64,000 nt of DNA from Megaleporinus macrocephalus (Eukaryota > Chordata > Actinopteri > Characiformes > Anostomidae): assembly GCA_021613375.1 (NCBI GenBank), contig CM038726.1, forward strand, positions 1,845,046-1,909,045. The letters run 5' to 3'. The first letter of the stretch is position 1, and each line of letters begins with the position of its first letter. The notes under the pieces are model-generated. The model ran no database searches. It had not been told where the DNA came from and worked only from the letters and a program-made list of their open reading frames with translations. The translations under genes were made by a program, and so were the position numbers. Below are positions 22,655 to 35,035 of this stretch, piece by piece.

Positions 22655-23065
22655 ACAATACCTACATTTAGAGTTATGCATTTAACCTAATGAGAAACTG
22701 TAACTCATTTTATATCACAATACCCACATTTAGAGTTATACATTTAACCAAATAAGAAACTGTAACTCAGTTTATATCACAATACCCACATTTAGAGTTA
22801 TACATTCAACCTAATGAGAAACTGTAGAATCAGCTTATATCACAATACCTACATTTAGAGTTATACATTCAACCTAATAAGAAACTGTAGAATCACCTCA
22901 TATCACAATACCTACATTTCGAGTTATACATTCAACCTAATGACAAACTGTAGCTCAGTTTATATACAATACCTACATTTCGAGTTATACATTCAACCTA
23001 ATGAGAAACTGTAACTTAGTTTATATCACAATACCAACATTTAGAGTTATACATTCAACCTAAGA
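22655..23065. repeat. Tandem repeat, unit about 61 bp, seven copies
   Basis: Units contain ACCTACATTTAGAGTTATAC, ATTCAACCTAATGAGAAACT, GTAACTCAGTTTATATCACA and ATA. A degenerate trace of the same unit is seen at 21130-21330 in the first copy of the duplication, so the array expanded mainly in copy 2. Confidence 0.9.
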
Positions 23066-23690
23066 AACTGTACTTTTTCTTAGCTTGAATGGGATTTTAA
23101 CCAACGTTTTATAAAGATTGTCCAGCATCACTACATTTACTACCAAAGAAGTCAGCTGTGGGTGGATCATGAATGGACAGTTTGCCTCCCCAGTTCACCC
23201 AACACAGATATAAACACTTAAACATTATTTATTAAAACCTCATAGTCCTTTTACTTCGACAGCAACATCAACTGCTTTGCTTTAGCTAACCTTCAAAAGC
23301 CACTCTAAACATCTCAACAGCGACACCACAATACGAATATCGCATAGCACTGCACTCACTGGACATCAGCTCAGTGGGCTCGCTCATGTACGTCCATTCT
23401 CCTTAAGCTGATATGAATTTTTTAATTACTCATCATATCTAGCCACTTAATATGAGCTCAGAGACCCCAGCACAGCCAAGCATGGCATATTAATAAAGGC
23501 AATATTCAGGAACTCGCACCTTCTCGCTGCAAGTCTGGTAATCCTAGATGTTCCAGGTTCATATGAACTTGCATGTTTTTTTTAAATAAAGGTTTATGTT
23601 TAAATGCTTGCAAAGTAAGTACAATTTTATCCCCAAAACAAAATACGCATTGTGGCATATATAATATTTTATAATCATTGCCATTCAACT
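23066..23690. other. No gene recognised
   Basis: AT-rich sequence with short frames only. No repeats, RNA genes or exons were noticed. Confidence 0.4.
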
Positions 23691-23990
23691 ATATAACCAC
23701 CCATAAGAAGTTATAGCTACAAACATAATGCTTTCTAATGAATGGTATATATCTTTATAAGGACAGGCTTATTAATGCATTATAATGTCTGGCCATAAGA
23801 ACATTGGGCAACACTTGTTATGAATCCTATATTTATAATGTATCATGGCATATATAACATCTTATAATCACTGTCATACACCAATATAACTGCTCATAAG
23901 TAGTTATAGCTACAAATATAAAGTGTGTATAAACACTGCCATCCACCTATATAACCACTCATAGGTAGTTATAGCTACAAAGGTAACACC
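23691..23990. repeat. Degenerate repeat with AGTTATAGCTACAAA
   Basis: Three imperfect copies of a block with TATAACCACYCATAAG, AGTTATAGCTACAAA and TTATAATCACTGCCAT. A further copy lies at 24791-24855, so it is also dispersed. Likely part of an old transposon. Confidence 0.6.
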
Positions 23991-24427
23991 CTGCATTTGC
24001 ACTGGAATTCCCAGATATTTGAACCCCCGTGTACTTCATGCGAATACATTCTCAGCTCAAATATTACATGCCTGCTGGGATTACATAAGATAATCCCCTT
24101 TTATTAGGTGTCCTTTAAAGCCCGTGAAGCACCTACGTGGCGAGCCTGAGAAACCATGCTGAGGGATATCAGACACGGCTGTATTGATGCTCAATACAGT
24201 CTCAGCAGGAAAATAAACATTCTCTTTGTTGTTAAATGAAAGCTTCAGAGACGTGGTGCCAAGGAGGCAATAAATAAAAAGCACTTGTGTTAATTGCACC
24301 GGCAGAAATGGACGGCGCATGGATTTTTTTCTTTTTTTTGCTCTCATGGGTTCCGTTTTGATCAAAGCACGTACAGGAGAAATTCTCCATGCTGTTGGCA
24401 AGTATGAAAAATCAGCTGACACGTACA

Positions 24428-24785
24428 ATATACAGGGTGAAAATAATATATCTGAATATCCCAACAAGTAACGGGTGAGTCCCGACCATGGCCACAATCT
24501 TGAAAGCCGCCATATTGGATCAATTGCAAGTTTTCCAATAGGAAGGAGATCAAAGAAGACCAGAACTGCCTCAGAAATTGATTGACAGTCGTTGTCTAAA
24601 GGTTATGGATCTGGTCTTGTGACCGGAAGATCCCCAGGACCCGCAGTCCACGACTGAGGTGCCCTTAAGCAAAGCACTTAACCCCAACTAATTCTAGTTC
24701 CTAATTCTTGATGCAACCGGATTTGCAATATCCGCACCTTGAGATCTGTGTTCTGTAACAGGGACACCACACTGAACAACTTTCT
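24428..24785 (+). mobile_element. Dispersed element family B, copy 3, split by a SINE
   Basis: Blocks ATACAGGGTGAAA, AAGCCGCCATATTGGATCAA, GATCAAAGAAGACCAGAAC and CTGCCTCAGAAATTGATTGA lie left of 24588. CAACCGGATTTGCAATATC, GAGATCTGTGTTCTGTAACA and GGGACACCACACTGAACAAC resume right of about 24713. The gap corresponds to a SINE insertion. Confidence 0.65.
24588..24712 (+). mobile_element. tRNA-derived SINE head nested in family B copy 3
   Basis: TCTAAAGGTTATGGATCTGG, ACCGGAAGATCCCCAGGACC, ACGACTGAGGTGCCCTTAAG and CAAAGCACTTAACCCC follow the well-known fish SINE head with a degraded B box. Flanking TTGA/TTGAT on each side may be the target duplication. It is not a functional tRNA gene: no acceptor stem is evident. 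Confidence 0.6.
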
Positions 24786-24864
24786 GTGTTATAATCACTG
24801 CCATCCAGCTGTATCACCACTTTTAAATAGTAGTTATAGCTACAAAGGTAACACTTTTTTAATG

Positions 24865-24992
24865 AATGGTGTGCAATCTCAAGAGATATTGCAAATCTGA
24901 CTGCCTCAATTTATTTTTGAGACAGTTCTGGTCTTCTTTGATTTGTTACATGACCACCTTCCCATTGGAAAAACCTGCCCTTGAAAAACTAC
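24865..24992 (-). mobile_element. Dispersed element family B, copy 4, inverted
   Basis: Reads as the reverse complement of copies 1-3: ATCTCAAGAGATATTGCAAA, GAGACAGTTCTGGTCTTCTT and CCACCTTCCCATTGGAAAAA. Together with copy 3 it makes an inverted pair about 75 bp apart, broken by the AGTTATAGCTACAAA repeat. Confidence 0.6.
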
Positions 24993-25462
24993 CTTGAGAA
25001 GGTAGTTCTTGAGGCGAAGGACATCTGGAGGAGAAGGTAATTCTTGAGTGGAAGAATGTCTGGAGGTGAAGGTAGTTCTTGAGTAGAAGGACGTCTAGAG
25101 AAGAAGGTAGTTCTTGAGTAAAAGAATGTCTAGAGAAGAAAGTAGTTCTTGAGTAGAAGGATGTTTGGAGGTGAAGGTAGATCTTGAGTAGAAGGATGTC
25201 TGGGGGAGAAGATAGTTCTTGAGTAGAATAATGTCTGGAGGAGAAGGTAATTCTTGAGTAGAAGGGCATCTGGAGGAGAAGGTAGTTCTTGAAGTTAAGA
25301 TAGTTCTTGAGCAGAAGGACATCTGGAGGAGAAGGTAATTTTTGAGTGGAAGGATGTCTGAAGAAGAAAGGTAGTTCTTGATTAGAAGTACGTCTGAATG
25401 AGAAGGTAGTTCTTGAGTAGGACATCTGGAGGAGAAGCTACTTCTTGAGTAGGACATCCAAC
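24986..25462. repeat. Minisatellite, unit about 33 bp
   Basis: About 14 copies of GAAGGTAGTTCTTGAGTAGA followed by AGGAYGTCTGGAGGA, with frequent single-base changes. Leu/Ser-rich frames on the minus strand across it are not genes. Confidence 0.9.
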
Positions 25463-25816
25463 GGAGAGGAGGAGATGGTAGTTCTCCGCAATCAGGGCTC
25501 CTCACCTTCAGCTCCTACATTCTGTTTCCATGTAATGTCCTCCATGTGGATTTGGAATGTTGCCGGAATGAAGAAGAGAATTTTACACTGGTCCTATTTC
25601 TTTTTACAATACTCCAACCATCAATCCACTTGTCAGGCCTTACTTTGCAACCAGTTCTTCTTCTGTACACCCGAGTTCAACTAACTGAATAACTAACTAA
25701 TCTCGCTGTAGGCCATTGCACAGTCCGTTCTTGTTGTAAGAAGGTCAACAAGCTTGCATTTGGTCGACACAGTAAAGCATTCATTTGGTTATTAGCTTTG
25801 TGCTACAAGACATCAA
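25463..25816. other. No gene recognised
   Basis: Ordinary sequence with no supported feature. Confidence 0.4.
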
Positions 25817-26149
25817 TCATTCAGTGCTGAGAAGGTAAACATGAGCCTGTTTTACAACAACTCCGGTAATCACGCCCTCAGGTGAGCACAGAAAGCAGGT
25901 GGTCTCAGGTGATGCACCATCCTGGGACAGTTTGGCAATTCTTCCACTAGAAGTCATAAAGTCCTCTGAGATCTTGGGCTGTGGCATGCCTGTAACCCTG
26001 GCTGTCTTCGGACTGATATAGGACTGGGGAATGGGCCGGACATGGGCTGGAGGTGGGGACTGGATGTGAACTTCTGGGGCATTAAATGGAGGGAAGAAGG
26101 AAGGAGGAGGGGGTTCTGGCACCCCCCCCCCAAAAGGTAAATTATTCAA
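25817..26149 (-). CDS. Possible proline-rich coding fragment, unrecognised
   Basis: The minus strand is open for 110 codons. The first two thirds look protein-like: VPEPPPPSFFPPFNAPEVHI, then QSPPPAHVRPIPQSYISPKT and GMPQPKISEDFMTSSGRIAK. The last third looks random. A run of ten Gs (minus strand) precedes the proline-rich part. No convincing splice sites were found, and it lies amid repeats. It could be an exon, a retro-copied fragment of a proline-rich adaptor-type protein, or chance. I recognise no family. Confidence 0.25.
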   Translation of the reverse strand: MNNLPFGGGVPEPPPPSFFPPFNAPEVHIQSPPPAHVRPIPQSYISPKTARVTGMPQPKISEDFMTSSGRIAKLSQDGASPETTCFLCSPEGVITGVVVKQAHVYLLSTE

Positions 26150-26985
26150 GTTGATGTGACTTCTAGCTCATAAATCAATTTTTAGAAGGATCTTTTTTCA
26201 ATAGCTAATTTTGAACAAACCCATTGAGCAATTCATTCCAGTTCCTACCGGTTTGTTGTAATGAATCTAATAAGAATTAGTTTTCAATATATATTTAACC
26301 TCCCCAAATTGGACCCCCTTACCCCAGTCCCAAATTTAGCACCAAATTTGTTCAAACTAGTCTAACCAGGTCTTAAACGATCAATGAATGCTGACTGTCT
26401 AGTTCCTGAAACGTATCAGCCTTGGACAACCAACCCAACAATTGCAAGACATTTGTTTCTGAAAACTGAAACCGAAATTCTTCCCGATATGGAATAGAAA
26501 TGTGCTAACAAACTCAGTTCCGTAACTACGCAAGCGAAAGTCATCACTCTGGACTTCTGAGGGTTAACCGAAAAAGACGTATTCGCACAGTAGATGATCC
26601 TCAGCCAGACAGGTACCGGTACTGTTACTGATGTAGAGGTGCTGATGTGAAGGTTCTGCAGCACAGAGTCGTTCTTACGGGAATTGCTTTCCCAAGAACA
26701 CCTCGCAGGTCGCGTGAGATATGGCAGGAGGAGAGGTAGAGCGAGAGATAAGAGGTAGAGAAATCTGGGGCCGCTAGAAAAACGTACCGACGAAATGTGT
26801 TTTTCACCGGCTATCAGTAGAACCAAGTCGAGCTGGTTATCGAACATCGTTAGCCAAAGAAGCAGCCTAATCTTGTTGGCTAATTATTAGCTATTAGGTA
26901 ATTAGCTATTAATAGGAAAAAGCCAGAGACCATATCATTTATTTCATTTTTAAAAAGTAATTAAATACAATGCAACATATATATA
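26150..26985. other. No gene recognised
   Basis: The 143-codon minus-strand frame at 26416-26847 resembles no family. TTAGCTATTAGGTAATTAGC near 26885 is a local repeat. Confidence 0.4.
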
Positions 26986-27405
26986 TATATACAAGGACGG
27001 ATATATATATATATATATACAAGGACGGATTAAGGATAGTCTGGGCCCCTGGCCTCTTTAACCCCCCCATCAAGGGCCCTCTAATGATATGCCCTGCTCG
27101 TCCCTAATAACCAGAAGTCGAAGTCAAAGCAGTGCCACAACGCCTTGTCCATTTTCATAAGAGGTCCAAAAGCATGGCTAGGGCCCCTGAGAGGCCCTGG
27201 GGCCCTAAGCAGTCCCTACAAATTCAGAGGATCCTAAAAAAATGTCCTTCGGAAATAAAAATATATTGTATAGTAAATGTTGATAGGCATCACAAAAGTT
27301 TTGGGCCAGGGCTCCCTGTGGCCCTGTGAGGTGATGGGGCCCTGTGACTTCAAGGGCCCCTGGGCACTGGCCCCACTAGCCCAGTCAGTAATCCAGCCAT
27401 ATATA
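26986..27405 (+). repeat. Dispersed repeat family A, copy 2, inside TA repeats
   Basis: Matches 297-775 in order. (TA)n runs flank it on both sides (26977-27020 and 27399-27408) and ACAAGGACGGAT is repeated at 26990 and 27019, suggesting insertion into, or slippage with, a TA microsatellite. Confidence 0.65.
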
Positions 27406-28309
27406 TATACTTTACAGTAGAGGCCAAAAACCTTCTTTACTTTCAATGTAAGGAACCAGAATTCTATCCAAGCTATTTTGGGCCATTTCTATTGGTACAT
27501 TCAACATCAAATTCATAAACAATGTATATATATATATATATATACTCTGTTTTTGTGCTTTCTGTACTGAGCACTTAGTATTTATATTGTTTTTGTTACT
27601 CTGGGAGGTGCAGAGAAAGAAACTGAATCTGAATCTTGAATCATTAACAAATAAACGTGAGTGCGTTCAATGTTTTACTGTGTTTTTAATGTTTATTCAG
27701 TTCAGGCTCTGATGTCTCCAATGATAAATGACTTTCGACAATCAAAACATCCTAATTTAGAAAATCTGGAGGTCAAGTCCTATTCGCCAGCTTATTGTCA
27801 GAGTCCAGCTTAACTGCCGCTGTGGTTAAATTCCACTGTAATTACTGCTGCACCATTTAAGGTTGACGAGGAGAACTCAAATAAGAGGCTTCGAATAGGA
27901 AGCGACTCCAGCCTCGTAGTATTTCTGATTGAGGAGGTACATCTAACCTGGAGTTCTATATATACGGAGCTACTGATGAAGATGTGCTGTGGTTCTAGTG
28001 ACGTTCAGGTTTTTCTCTTAACTATAAAACACCAAAACGCCATCACCTCAGACTTACTTCTCCTAGATGGCTGAAAGATCTAGGAGACACTGCCACCACC
28101 ATGTTTCACAGAACAAATCCAATCCATGGTTGACTTGACTGAAAATGAAATGAATGATGGTCTCTGACTTAATAAAGAAAGAAAGAATTCTGATTCATGC
28201 TGTTGGTAAGTTGGCATTGGCGCCGGCCAACTAGTGGTGGTCCAGAAAAAGTACGAACGAGATGAGAGAAAGACTGCTGCAGTTCAGACAGTGTTGGACA
28301 GCGCCCCCT
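27406..28309. other. Downstream flank of gpr83; old transposon traces
   Basis: A second (TA)n run lies at 27525-27545. Near 28091-28113 the minus strand reads GTTCTGTGAAACATGGTGGT (VKHGGGS type), another Tc1/mariner transposase trace. The gpr83 3' UTR should lie just left of 28310 on the minus strand; I did not identify its poly(A) signal. Confidence 0.4.
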
Positions 28310-29335
<1,026 letters not shown>

Positions 29336-29444
29336 GGTAAACTCTAACACTACCTTCACCTACCTGTGTACAGATAAACTGTAACACTACCTTCACCTAC
29401 CTATGTACAGGTAAACTGTAACACTACCCTCACCGACCTGTGGA
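29336..29444. repeat. Three copies of a 40-43-bp repeat
   Basis: AGGTAAACTGTAACACTACC and TTCACCTACCTGTGTAC occur three times between the minisatellite and the LINE. Confidence 0.75.
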
Positions 29445-29692
29445 TCGATTGAGGAACCTGTGATCGGAGGCTCTGTGATCTGCTAGTTTCATCCTGAGTG
29501 TTTGCGGGAAACATACAGCTTCTGTGTTTGATTAATCTGTTTTATTGTATATTAACCATCTGTAGACCCTAACAAACTATTTTCACAGGACTACATACCA
29601 CAGAGAGTGGAGACTGCAGTTTAGCTTTCCAACAAAAGCTGGTGGTAAGATTTTAAATCGACTGAAAAAAGTAAGTACCACTTTCTTGTACT

Positions 29693-30639
29693 ATGGCTGC
29701 GTTTGCTTGTGTGGAGTGTGGAATGTATAGTGCTAGTCCTCTCTCCACCACTAGTGATAATAATAGTGGGTTAGTTTGTGAGAAGTGCCAGCTCATTTCT
29801 ACTCTGGTGGAGAAGGTGAACCAGTTAGAGGTGCGCATTCGGGGTTTAATCAGGGATAGAGAGCAGAGTTCAGTGTTGTCTACCCCGGGTGCCTTAGGGA
29901 GAGTTAGAGTCCCAGCGACTCCGGCTGTAGAGCCCCCGCAGCAGGGCGAATGGGTGACGGTTCGGCGGCATAGTAACAAAGCTAAAGCTGACGCTAAAGC
30001 TAACGCTGAGGCCAAAGCTAAGGCTAGCCCACCTGTGCACCACGCACCTATTCGCGTGTCAAACAGATATTCTCCTCTCGGTGAAACACCCACCGAGGAG
30101 TCTGTCAAAGGTACTCTGGTTATAGGAAGCTCTATTGTACGACACGTGAAATTAGCTACTTCTTAGGGACACCAGCAGCTCGAGTTATCTGCTCACCAGG
30201 AGCCAGGGCGCCGGACATTAGCAGCAACCTTAGGGTGTTAGCAAAGAATAGATATTCGAGGATAGTGATTCACGTAGGTGGTAACGATATCCGTATGCGG
30301 CAGTCTGAGGTCACTAAGAGTAAATTTATTAATAATAATATTAAAGAGGTGATCAAAATAGCCCATACGATGTCCGATGCCGTAATATGCTCTGGCCCTA
30401 TTCCAAGACGGCAGGGTGCTGAAGCTTACAGCAGGCTTTGGGCGCTACACTGCTGGATGTCCAAGTGGTGTGCAGAAAAACATGTGGGCTTCATAGACAA
30501 TTGGTCCAACTTTGAGGGGAAGTCTGGTCTCGTAGGGCGGGACGGTGTCCACCCCACGCGGGAGGGTGCCGCTCTGCTATCGTGCAGCATAGCCCATAGC
30601 CTCTTAGTTAGTCGGCAGAGCAGCGGAGGTAGTTGCTGA
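29693..30639 (+). pseudogene. L2 ORF1: zinc-ribbon, coiled coil and SGNH esterase-like domain, frameshifted
   Basis: The ATG at 29693 opens a frame with two CxxC pairs (FACVECG and LVCEKCQ), then a heptad-like segment LISTLVEKVNQLEVRIRGL, an Ala/Lys-rich stretch, and the first esterase block (TLVIGSSIVRHVK). It hits TAG at 30164-30166. The rest continues in another frame from about 30162: VIHVGGNDIR at 30265-30294 (the G-x-N-D block) and DGVHPTREGAALL near 30541 (the D-x-x-H block), ending in TGA at 30637-30639. These three blocks define the SGNH/GDSL hydrolase fold known from ORF1 of some CR1/L2 LINEs, though the nucleophile block reads GSS rather than GDS. A one- or two-base indel at about 30160 breaks the copy. 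Confidence 0.75.
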
Positions 30640-33600
30640 CTGTCCAGAGCCGAGACCAGGCAGCAGACAAACAGGCTAAACCGACCGTCTGATCGCTGCC
30701 TTGAGACGTCACCTAGGTACAACTATATTGAGACTGTTTCACTGCCCCGAATTAAACACAAACTTAGAAAATCTAAATCAGTTTGTTTAAATAACTTAGT
30801 TAATATAAGAATATTAGATCCAGTGTCTAGCTGCAGTGTTTCTGAATTAAGGTTTGGTTTATTTAATATAAGATCACTGAACTCTAAGGCTGTCATTGTA
30901 AATGATACAATAACCTACCATAAAATTGATGTGTTATGTCTCGTAGAAACATGGATTAAACCTGAGGAATATTTGGCATTAAATGAAGCCACCCCCATAG
31001 GCTATAAGTATGTACACAGCCCCAGACTGTCCGGTAAAGGAGGGGGTATATGTGTCATTCATAAAAATTCATTAGACATAAGTCAGAAACACAATCTCAC
31101 TTTCAATTCTTTTGAAATTCTTCTCATAAACATCACCAATCCGACCACTAATAGAAGTGTACTCACCCTAGTCAGCATTTATAGACCACCAGGACCTTAT
31201 TCTGAGTTCTTAAAAGAATTTAGTGACTTTGTTGCAGATCTAGCAGTGAGCGCTGAAAAACTAATAATCGCAGGAGATTTTAATATTCACTTTGAAAACT
31301 CAGCAGATCCATTAAAAAAGGCTTTTTCATCTATCTTAGACTCTATAGGTCTCACTCAGAATGTAATAGGGCCTACACATTCCTGTAATCACACACTAGA
31401 TCTAGTTTTGACTTTAGGTGTTGATATACATAATCTTACTGTTCTTCCACAGACTTCAGTAGTTTCAGATCACTACCTAATTTCATATGAATTGAGTCTT
31501 AGTAAAAATGTATGTACATCACCCCGTTATTGCATGAAACGTTCAATAATGCCAAATACATCTCAGAACTTTATTGAAACTCTTCCAGATTTATCAACCA
31601 TAATTTTTCCATCATCAGACCCAACAGAGCTAGACAGAATAACTGACTGCGTAGAAAATACGCTCCGACTAACTTTAGACAACGTTGCACCTATAAAAAT
31701 TAAAAAGATGCAACAAAAAAAGCTCGCTCCGTGGTACAACAATGAAGTACGCACCTTAAGACAGACAGTACGGAAATTAGAACGCAAATGGAGAGTGACC
31801 AAGCTAGAGGTATTTCACTCTGCTTGGAAGGACAGCCTTAGCAGTTACAGAAAGGCACTTATTAAAACACGCTCAGCATACCTGTCCACACTCATCGAAC
31901 ACAACAAAAACAATCCTAGAGTTTTATTTAGCACCATCGCAAAACTTACCAAAAATCAGGCAGGATCTGAACCTCAAATACCCGCCAACCACAGCAGCAA
32001 TGATTTCATGGACTTTTTCAATAGCAAAATCGAGAATATTAGACAAAAAGTTCTACCAATACGAGTAACCTATCCTTCATCCGGTTTGGCTCAAACAGCA
32101 CAAAATGTGATTTTAGAAGAAAGACTAGAAACATTTTCTCCACTACAGCAGACAGAACTAGAAAAACTTATCTCTTCCTCAACTTCTGCTACATGCACAC
32201 TTGATATGATTCCAACAAGCCTATTGAAACAAGTATTACCAGCTATTATTAAACCTATCTTAACTATCATCAACTCTTCTCTTAGTCTGGGTCATGTACC
32301 TAAGTCTTTTAAACTAGCTGTGATAAAACCCTTGATAAAGAAGCCAAATCTTGACCCCAGAGAACTGTCTAGTTATAGACCTATTTCCAATTTACCTTTT
32401 ATCTCTAAGATTTTAGAAAAGGCTGTAGCTCGACAACTCTGTTCTCATCTACATAAGAACAACATATATGAAAAATTCCAATCTGGTTTTAGGCCACATC
32501 ACAGCACAGAGACAGCTTTAGTTAAGATAACAAATGATCTTCTTCTTGCCTCTGATCAGGGCCACGTATCTCTACTGGTGTTACTAGATCTAAGTGCAGC
32601 TTTTGACACTATAGATCACACTATTCTCTTGGACAGGTTAGAAAATATAGTTGGAATCACAGGAACAGCGTTATCCTGGTTCACATCTTACCTTAGTGAT
32701 CGCTTTCAGTTTGTAAAGATAAATAATGTATCGTCTAACACTACAAAAGTGAAATATGGAGTTCCACAAGGTTCTGTTTTAGGTCCTCTGTTATTTACAC
32801 TATATATGCTACCATTAGGCTCAGTTATAAATAGACATGGAATTAGTTTCCACTGTTATGCCGATGACACACAGCTGTACATATCAGCCAAACCAGATGA
32901 CAAATCCAGATTAAATAAGATAGAAGATTGTGTAAGAGATATTAGACTTTGGATGCTACAGAACTTCCTTCTTTTAAACCCAGATAAAACGGAAGTTCTC
33001 CTCCTCGGCCCAAAGGCTGCTCGGACTACATGTTCAGATTTAATGTTAAATCTTGCTGACTTCTCTGTAGTTCCTGGTTCAGTAGCCAAAAATCTTGGTG
33101 TAACAATTGACTCAGATCTGACATTTAATCAACACATCGGTAATATTACAAGAACAGCGTTTCTTCACCTACGAAACATTTCAAAGTTAAGAAATGCGTT
33201 ATCTGTGTCTGATGCTGAAAAGTTGATACATGCCTTTATAACCTCAAGGCTAGATTACTGTAATGCATTATTGTCAGGATGCTCCAGCAGGAACCTGAAT
33301 AAACTCCAGTTAGTTCAGAACGCTGCAGCTAGAGTACTAACTAAAACCAGGAAATTTGATCACATCAGTCCAGTTTTATCAGCGCTACACTGGCTTCCTG
33401 TTAAATTCCGTATCGACTATAAAATTCTATTACTGACGTATAAAACCCTGCACGGTCTCACACCGGAGTACCTGCAAGATCTAATTTCCTATTATGAACC
33501 GCCACGTTCACTCAGATCACAGGATGCTGGTTTTCTAATAGTTCCTAAAATTCAGAAGACTACAATGGGGGGAAGAGCTTTTTCCTACAAAGCCCCAAAA

Positions 33601-33702
33601 TTGTGGAATAATCTCCCAGTTAATGTTCGGGACTCTGACACAGTCTCAATATTTAAGTCTAGACTAAAAACATACTTGTTTAGTGTAGCTTTTTGTAATT
33701 AA
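30640..33702 (+). CDS. L2 ORF2: APE endonuclease and reverse transcriptase
   Basis: An open frame of 1020 codons follows the ORF1 TGA in the same frame. Endonuclease blocks: [30 protein letters not shown] and [12 protein letters not shown]. Reverse transcriptase blocks: [50 protein letters not shown] and YADDTQLY (YADD at 32857-32868), then KTEVLLLG and the C-terminal region [12 protein letters not shown] typical of fish L2. No internal stop or frameshift is seen, so the insertion is recent or selected in silico only by chance. The first in-frame ATG is near 31534, inside the endonuclease-RT junction, so the N-terminal start is unclear. I mark the start at the first codon after the ORF1 stop. 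Confidence 0.9.
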   Translation: MSRAETRQQTNRLNRPSDRCLETSPRYNYIETVSLPRIKHKLRKSKSVCLNNLVNIRILDPVSSCSVSELRFGLFNIRSLNSKAVIVNDTITYHKIDVLCLVETWIKPEEYLALNEATPIGYKYVHSPRLSGKGGGICVIHKNSLDISQKHNLTFNSFEILLINITNPTTNRSVLTLVSIYRPPGPYSEFLKEFSDFVADLAVSAEKLIIAGDFNIHFENSADPLKKAFSSILDSIGLTQNVIGPTHSCNHTLDLVLTLGVDIHNLTVLPQTSVVSDHYLISYELSLSKNVCTSPRYCMKRSIMPNTSQNFIETLPDLSTIIFPSSDPTELDRITDCVENTLRLTLDNVAPIKIKKMQQKKLAPWYNNEVRTLRQTVRKLERKWRVTKLEVFHSAWKDSLSSYRKALIKTRSAYLSTLIEHNKNNPRVLFSTIAKLTKNQAGSEPQIPANHSSNDFMDFFNSKIENIRQKVLPIRVTYPSSGLAQTAQNVILEERLETFSPLQQTELEKLISSSTSATCTLDMIPTSLLKQVLPAIIKPILTIINSSLSLGHVPKSFKLAVIKPLIKKPNLDPRELSSYRPISNLPFISKILEKAVARQLCSHLHKNNIYEKFQSGFRPHHSTETALVKITNDLLLASDQGHVSLLVLLDLSAAFDTIDHTILLDRLENIVGITGTALSWFTSYLSDRFQFVKINNVSSNTTKVKYGVPQGSVLGPLLFTLYMLPLGSVINRHGISFHCYADDTQLYISAKPDDKSRLNKIEDCVRDIRLWMLQNFLLLNPDKTEVLLLGPKAARTTCSDLMLNLADFSVVPGSVAKNLGVTIDSDLTFNQHIGNITRTAFLHLRNISKLRNALSVSDAEKLIHAFITSRLDYCNALLSGCSSRNLNKLQLVQNAAARVLTKTRKFDHISPVLSALHWLPVKFRIDYKILLLTYKTLHGLTPEYLQDLISYYEPPRSLRSQDAGFLIVPKIQKTTMGGRAFSYKAPKLWNNLPVNVRDSDTVSIFKSRLKTYLFSVAFCN

Positions 33703-34500
33703 GCTTCTCTTTTAGATAAAGGCAGGAGATCTGGGGGTTCTTGGACACAGAGGTTTATGGTAAACTGAGATGTTGGTGCTGTTGTTCCAACACTTCACGC
33801 GATCACACAGGTTTGTTGATGGTGGAGTGGGGGGACCCCAGTGTCTCAGGGTACTCTCATGTCCATGTTACCTTCTGGTTCTCTCCTTTTAGTTTAGGCT
33901 GTTATAGTTAGATCTGCCGGAGTCTCCAGCCACACTCTAAAATTCTGAATATTTATATTCTCTACAGTCTCACTCCCGAGCCCAACTCACTCTCTCTCTT
34001 TACTCTTCCTGAGGAAATGACTGTCCTCCTGTCTGTTGAAGGCTGTTGAAGGACTGGCCATCACCCCACCATCACCAGCCAGCTCACCTGTCCATTTACT
34101 GCTACACCCTCAGTTACATCACTGTGCCATCCAGATGCACCAGCACTGAGATAGGATGGGACTGTTTCAGCTCACGCCCACTTTACATAAAGACTGTCAT
34201 AGACTGCCTCAGCCAGAGACTGCCTCAGTCATACACTGCCTCTATCTGTGCAGCTTCTAAAGCTTTGCTATCCAGATTTCAAACAGAGACTTCTTTCTTT
34301 GGTATTTAGTTCAAACTGTAAATACTGTTTGACCAGAGGAGGATGGGTCTCCCCTTGTGAGTCTGGTTCCTCCCAAGGTTTCTTCCTCCAGTTGAGGGAG
34401 TTTTTCCTTGCCACTGTTGCCTCTGGCTTGCTCACTGGGGGATATATGTTATAACTGTTTTCAAAACTCTGTAAAGCTGCTTTGAGACAACATCGTTGTA

Positions 34501-34544
34501 AAAAGCGCTATATAAATAAAATTGACTTGACTTGACTTGACTTG
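34501..34544 (+). repeat. (CTTGA)n 3' tail of the L2 element
   Basis: TATATAAATAAAATTGACTT followed by four further CTTGA units. Short 3' microsatellites of this type mark the end recognised by L2 reverse transcriptases. Confidence 0.8.
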
Positions 34545-35035
34545 ACATACAGACTGATAGACATACAGACCAATAGACATACAGACCGATCGACAGACAG
34601 ACTGATAGACATACAGACTGATCGACAGACAGAGTGATAGACAGACCGATAGAAATTCAGACATGTGGACATACAGACTGATAGACATACAGACCGATCG
34701 ACAGACTAATAGACAGACTGATAGACAGACCAATGGACAGACTGATAGACAGACCCATGGACAGACTGATAGACATACAGACTAATAGACATACAGACTG
34801 ATAGACCAATAGAAATTCAGACATGTGGACATACAGACCGATGGACAAACTGATAGACATTCAAACATGTGGACCTACAGACTATTGGACAGACAGACTG
34901 ATGGACAGACAGACTGATAGACAGGCCAATAAACTGATAGACAGACCGATGGACAGACTGATAGATAGACAGACAGATGGACAGACTGATAGACCGATGG
35001 ACAGACTGATAGACAGACAGACTGATGGAAATGAG
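34545..35035. repeat. GACAGACTGATAGACATACA minisatellite, right part
   Basis: Same units as 28850-29335, including the AATTCAGACATGTGGACATA variant present on both sides. The L2 insertion split one array. Confidence 0.9.

Larger units (their letters stand above)
29445..34544 (+). mobile_element. Near full-length L2-clade LINE retrotransposon
   Basis: About 5.1 kb: a 5' leader of about 250 bp, ORF1 (29693-30639, one frameshift), ORF2 (30640-33702, intact), and a 3' UTR of about 840 bp. The 3' end reads CGCTATATAAATAAAATTGA followed by (CTTGA)n. That tail and the ORF2 motifs ([30 protein letters not shown]) are typical of fish L2 elements. It moves by target-primed reverse transcription. It lies antisense to gpr83, in its intron, and interrupts a GACAGACTGAT minisatellite. 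The 5' boundary is approximate; I could not define a target duplication. Confidence 0.9.

Noticed and set aside
24588..24712. tRNA gene
   Set aside because: The tRNA-like head lacks a paired acceptor stem and has a degraded B box; it continues into typical SINE body sequence.
26416..26847. 143-codon minus-strand frame
   Set aside because: Composition looks random and no motif is recognisable; length alone is not sufficient in 64 kb.
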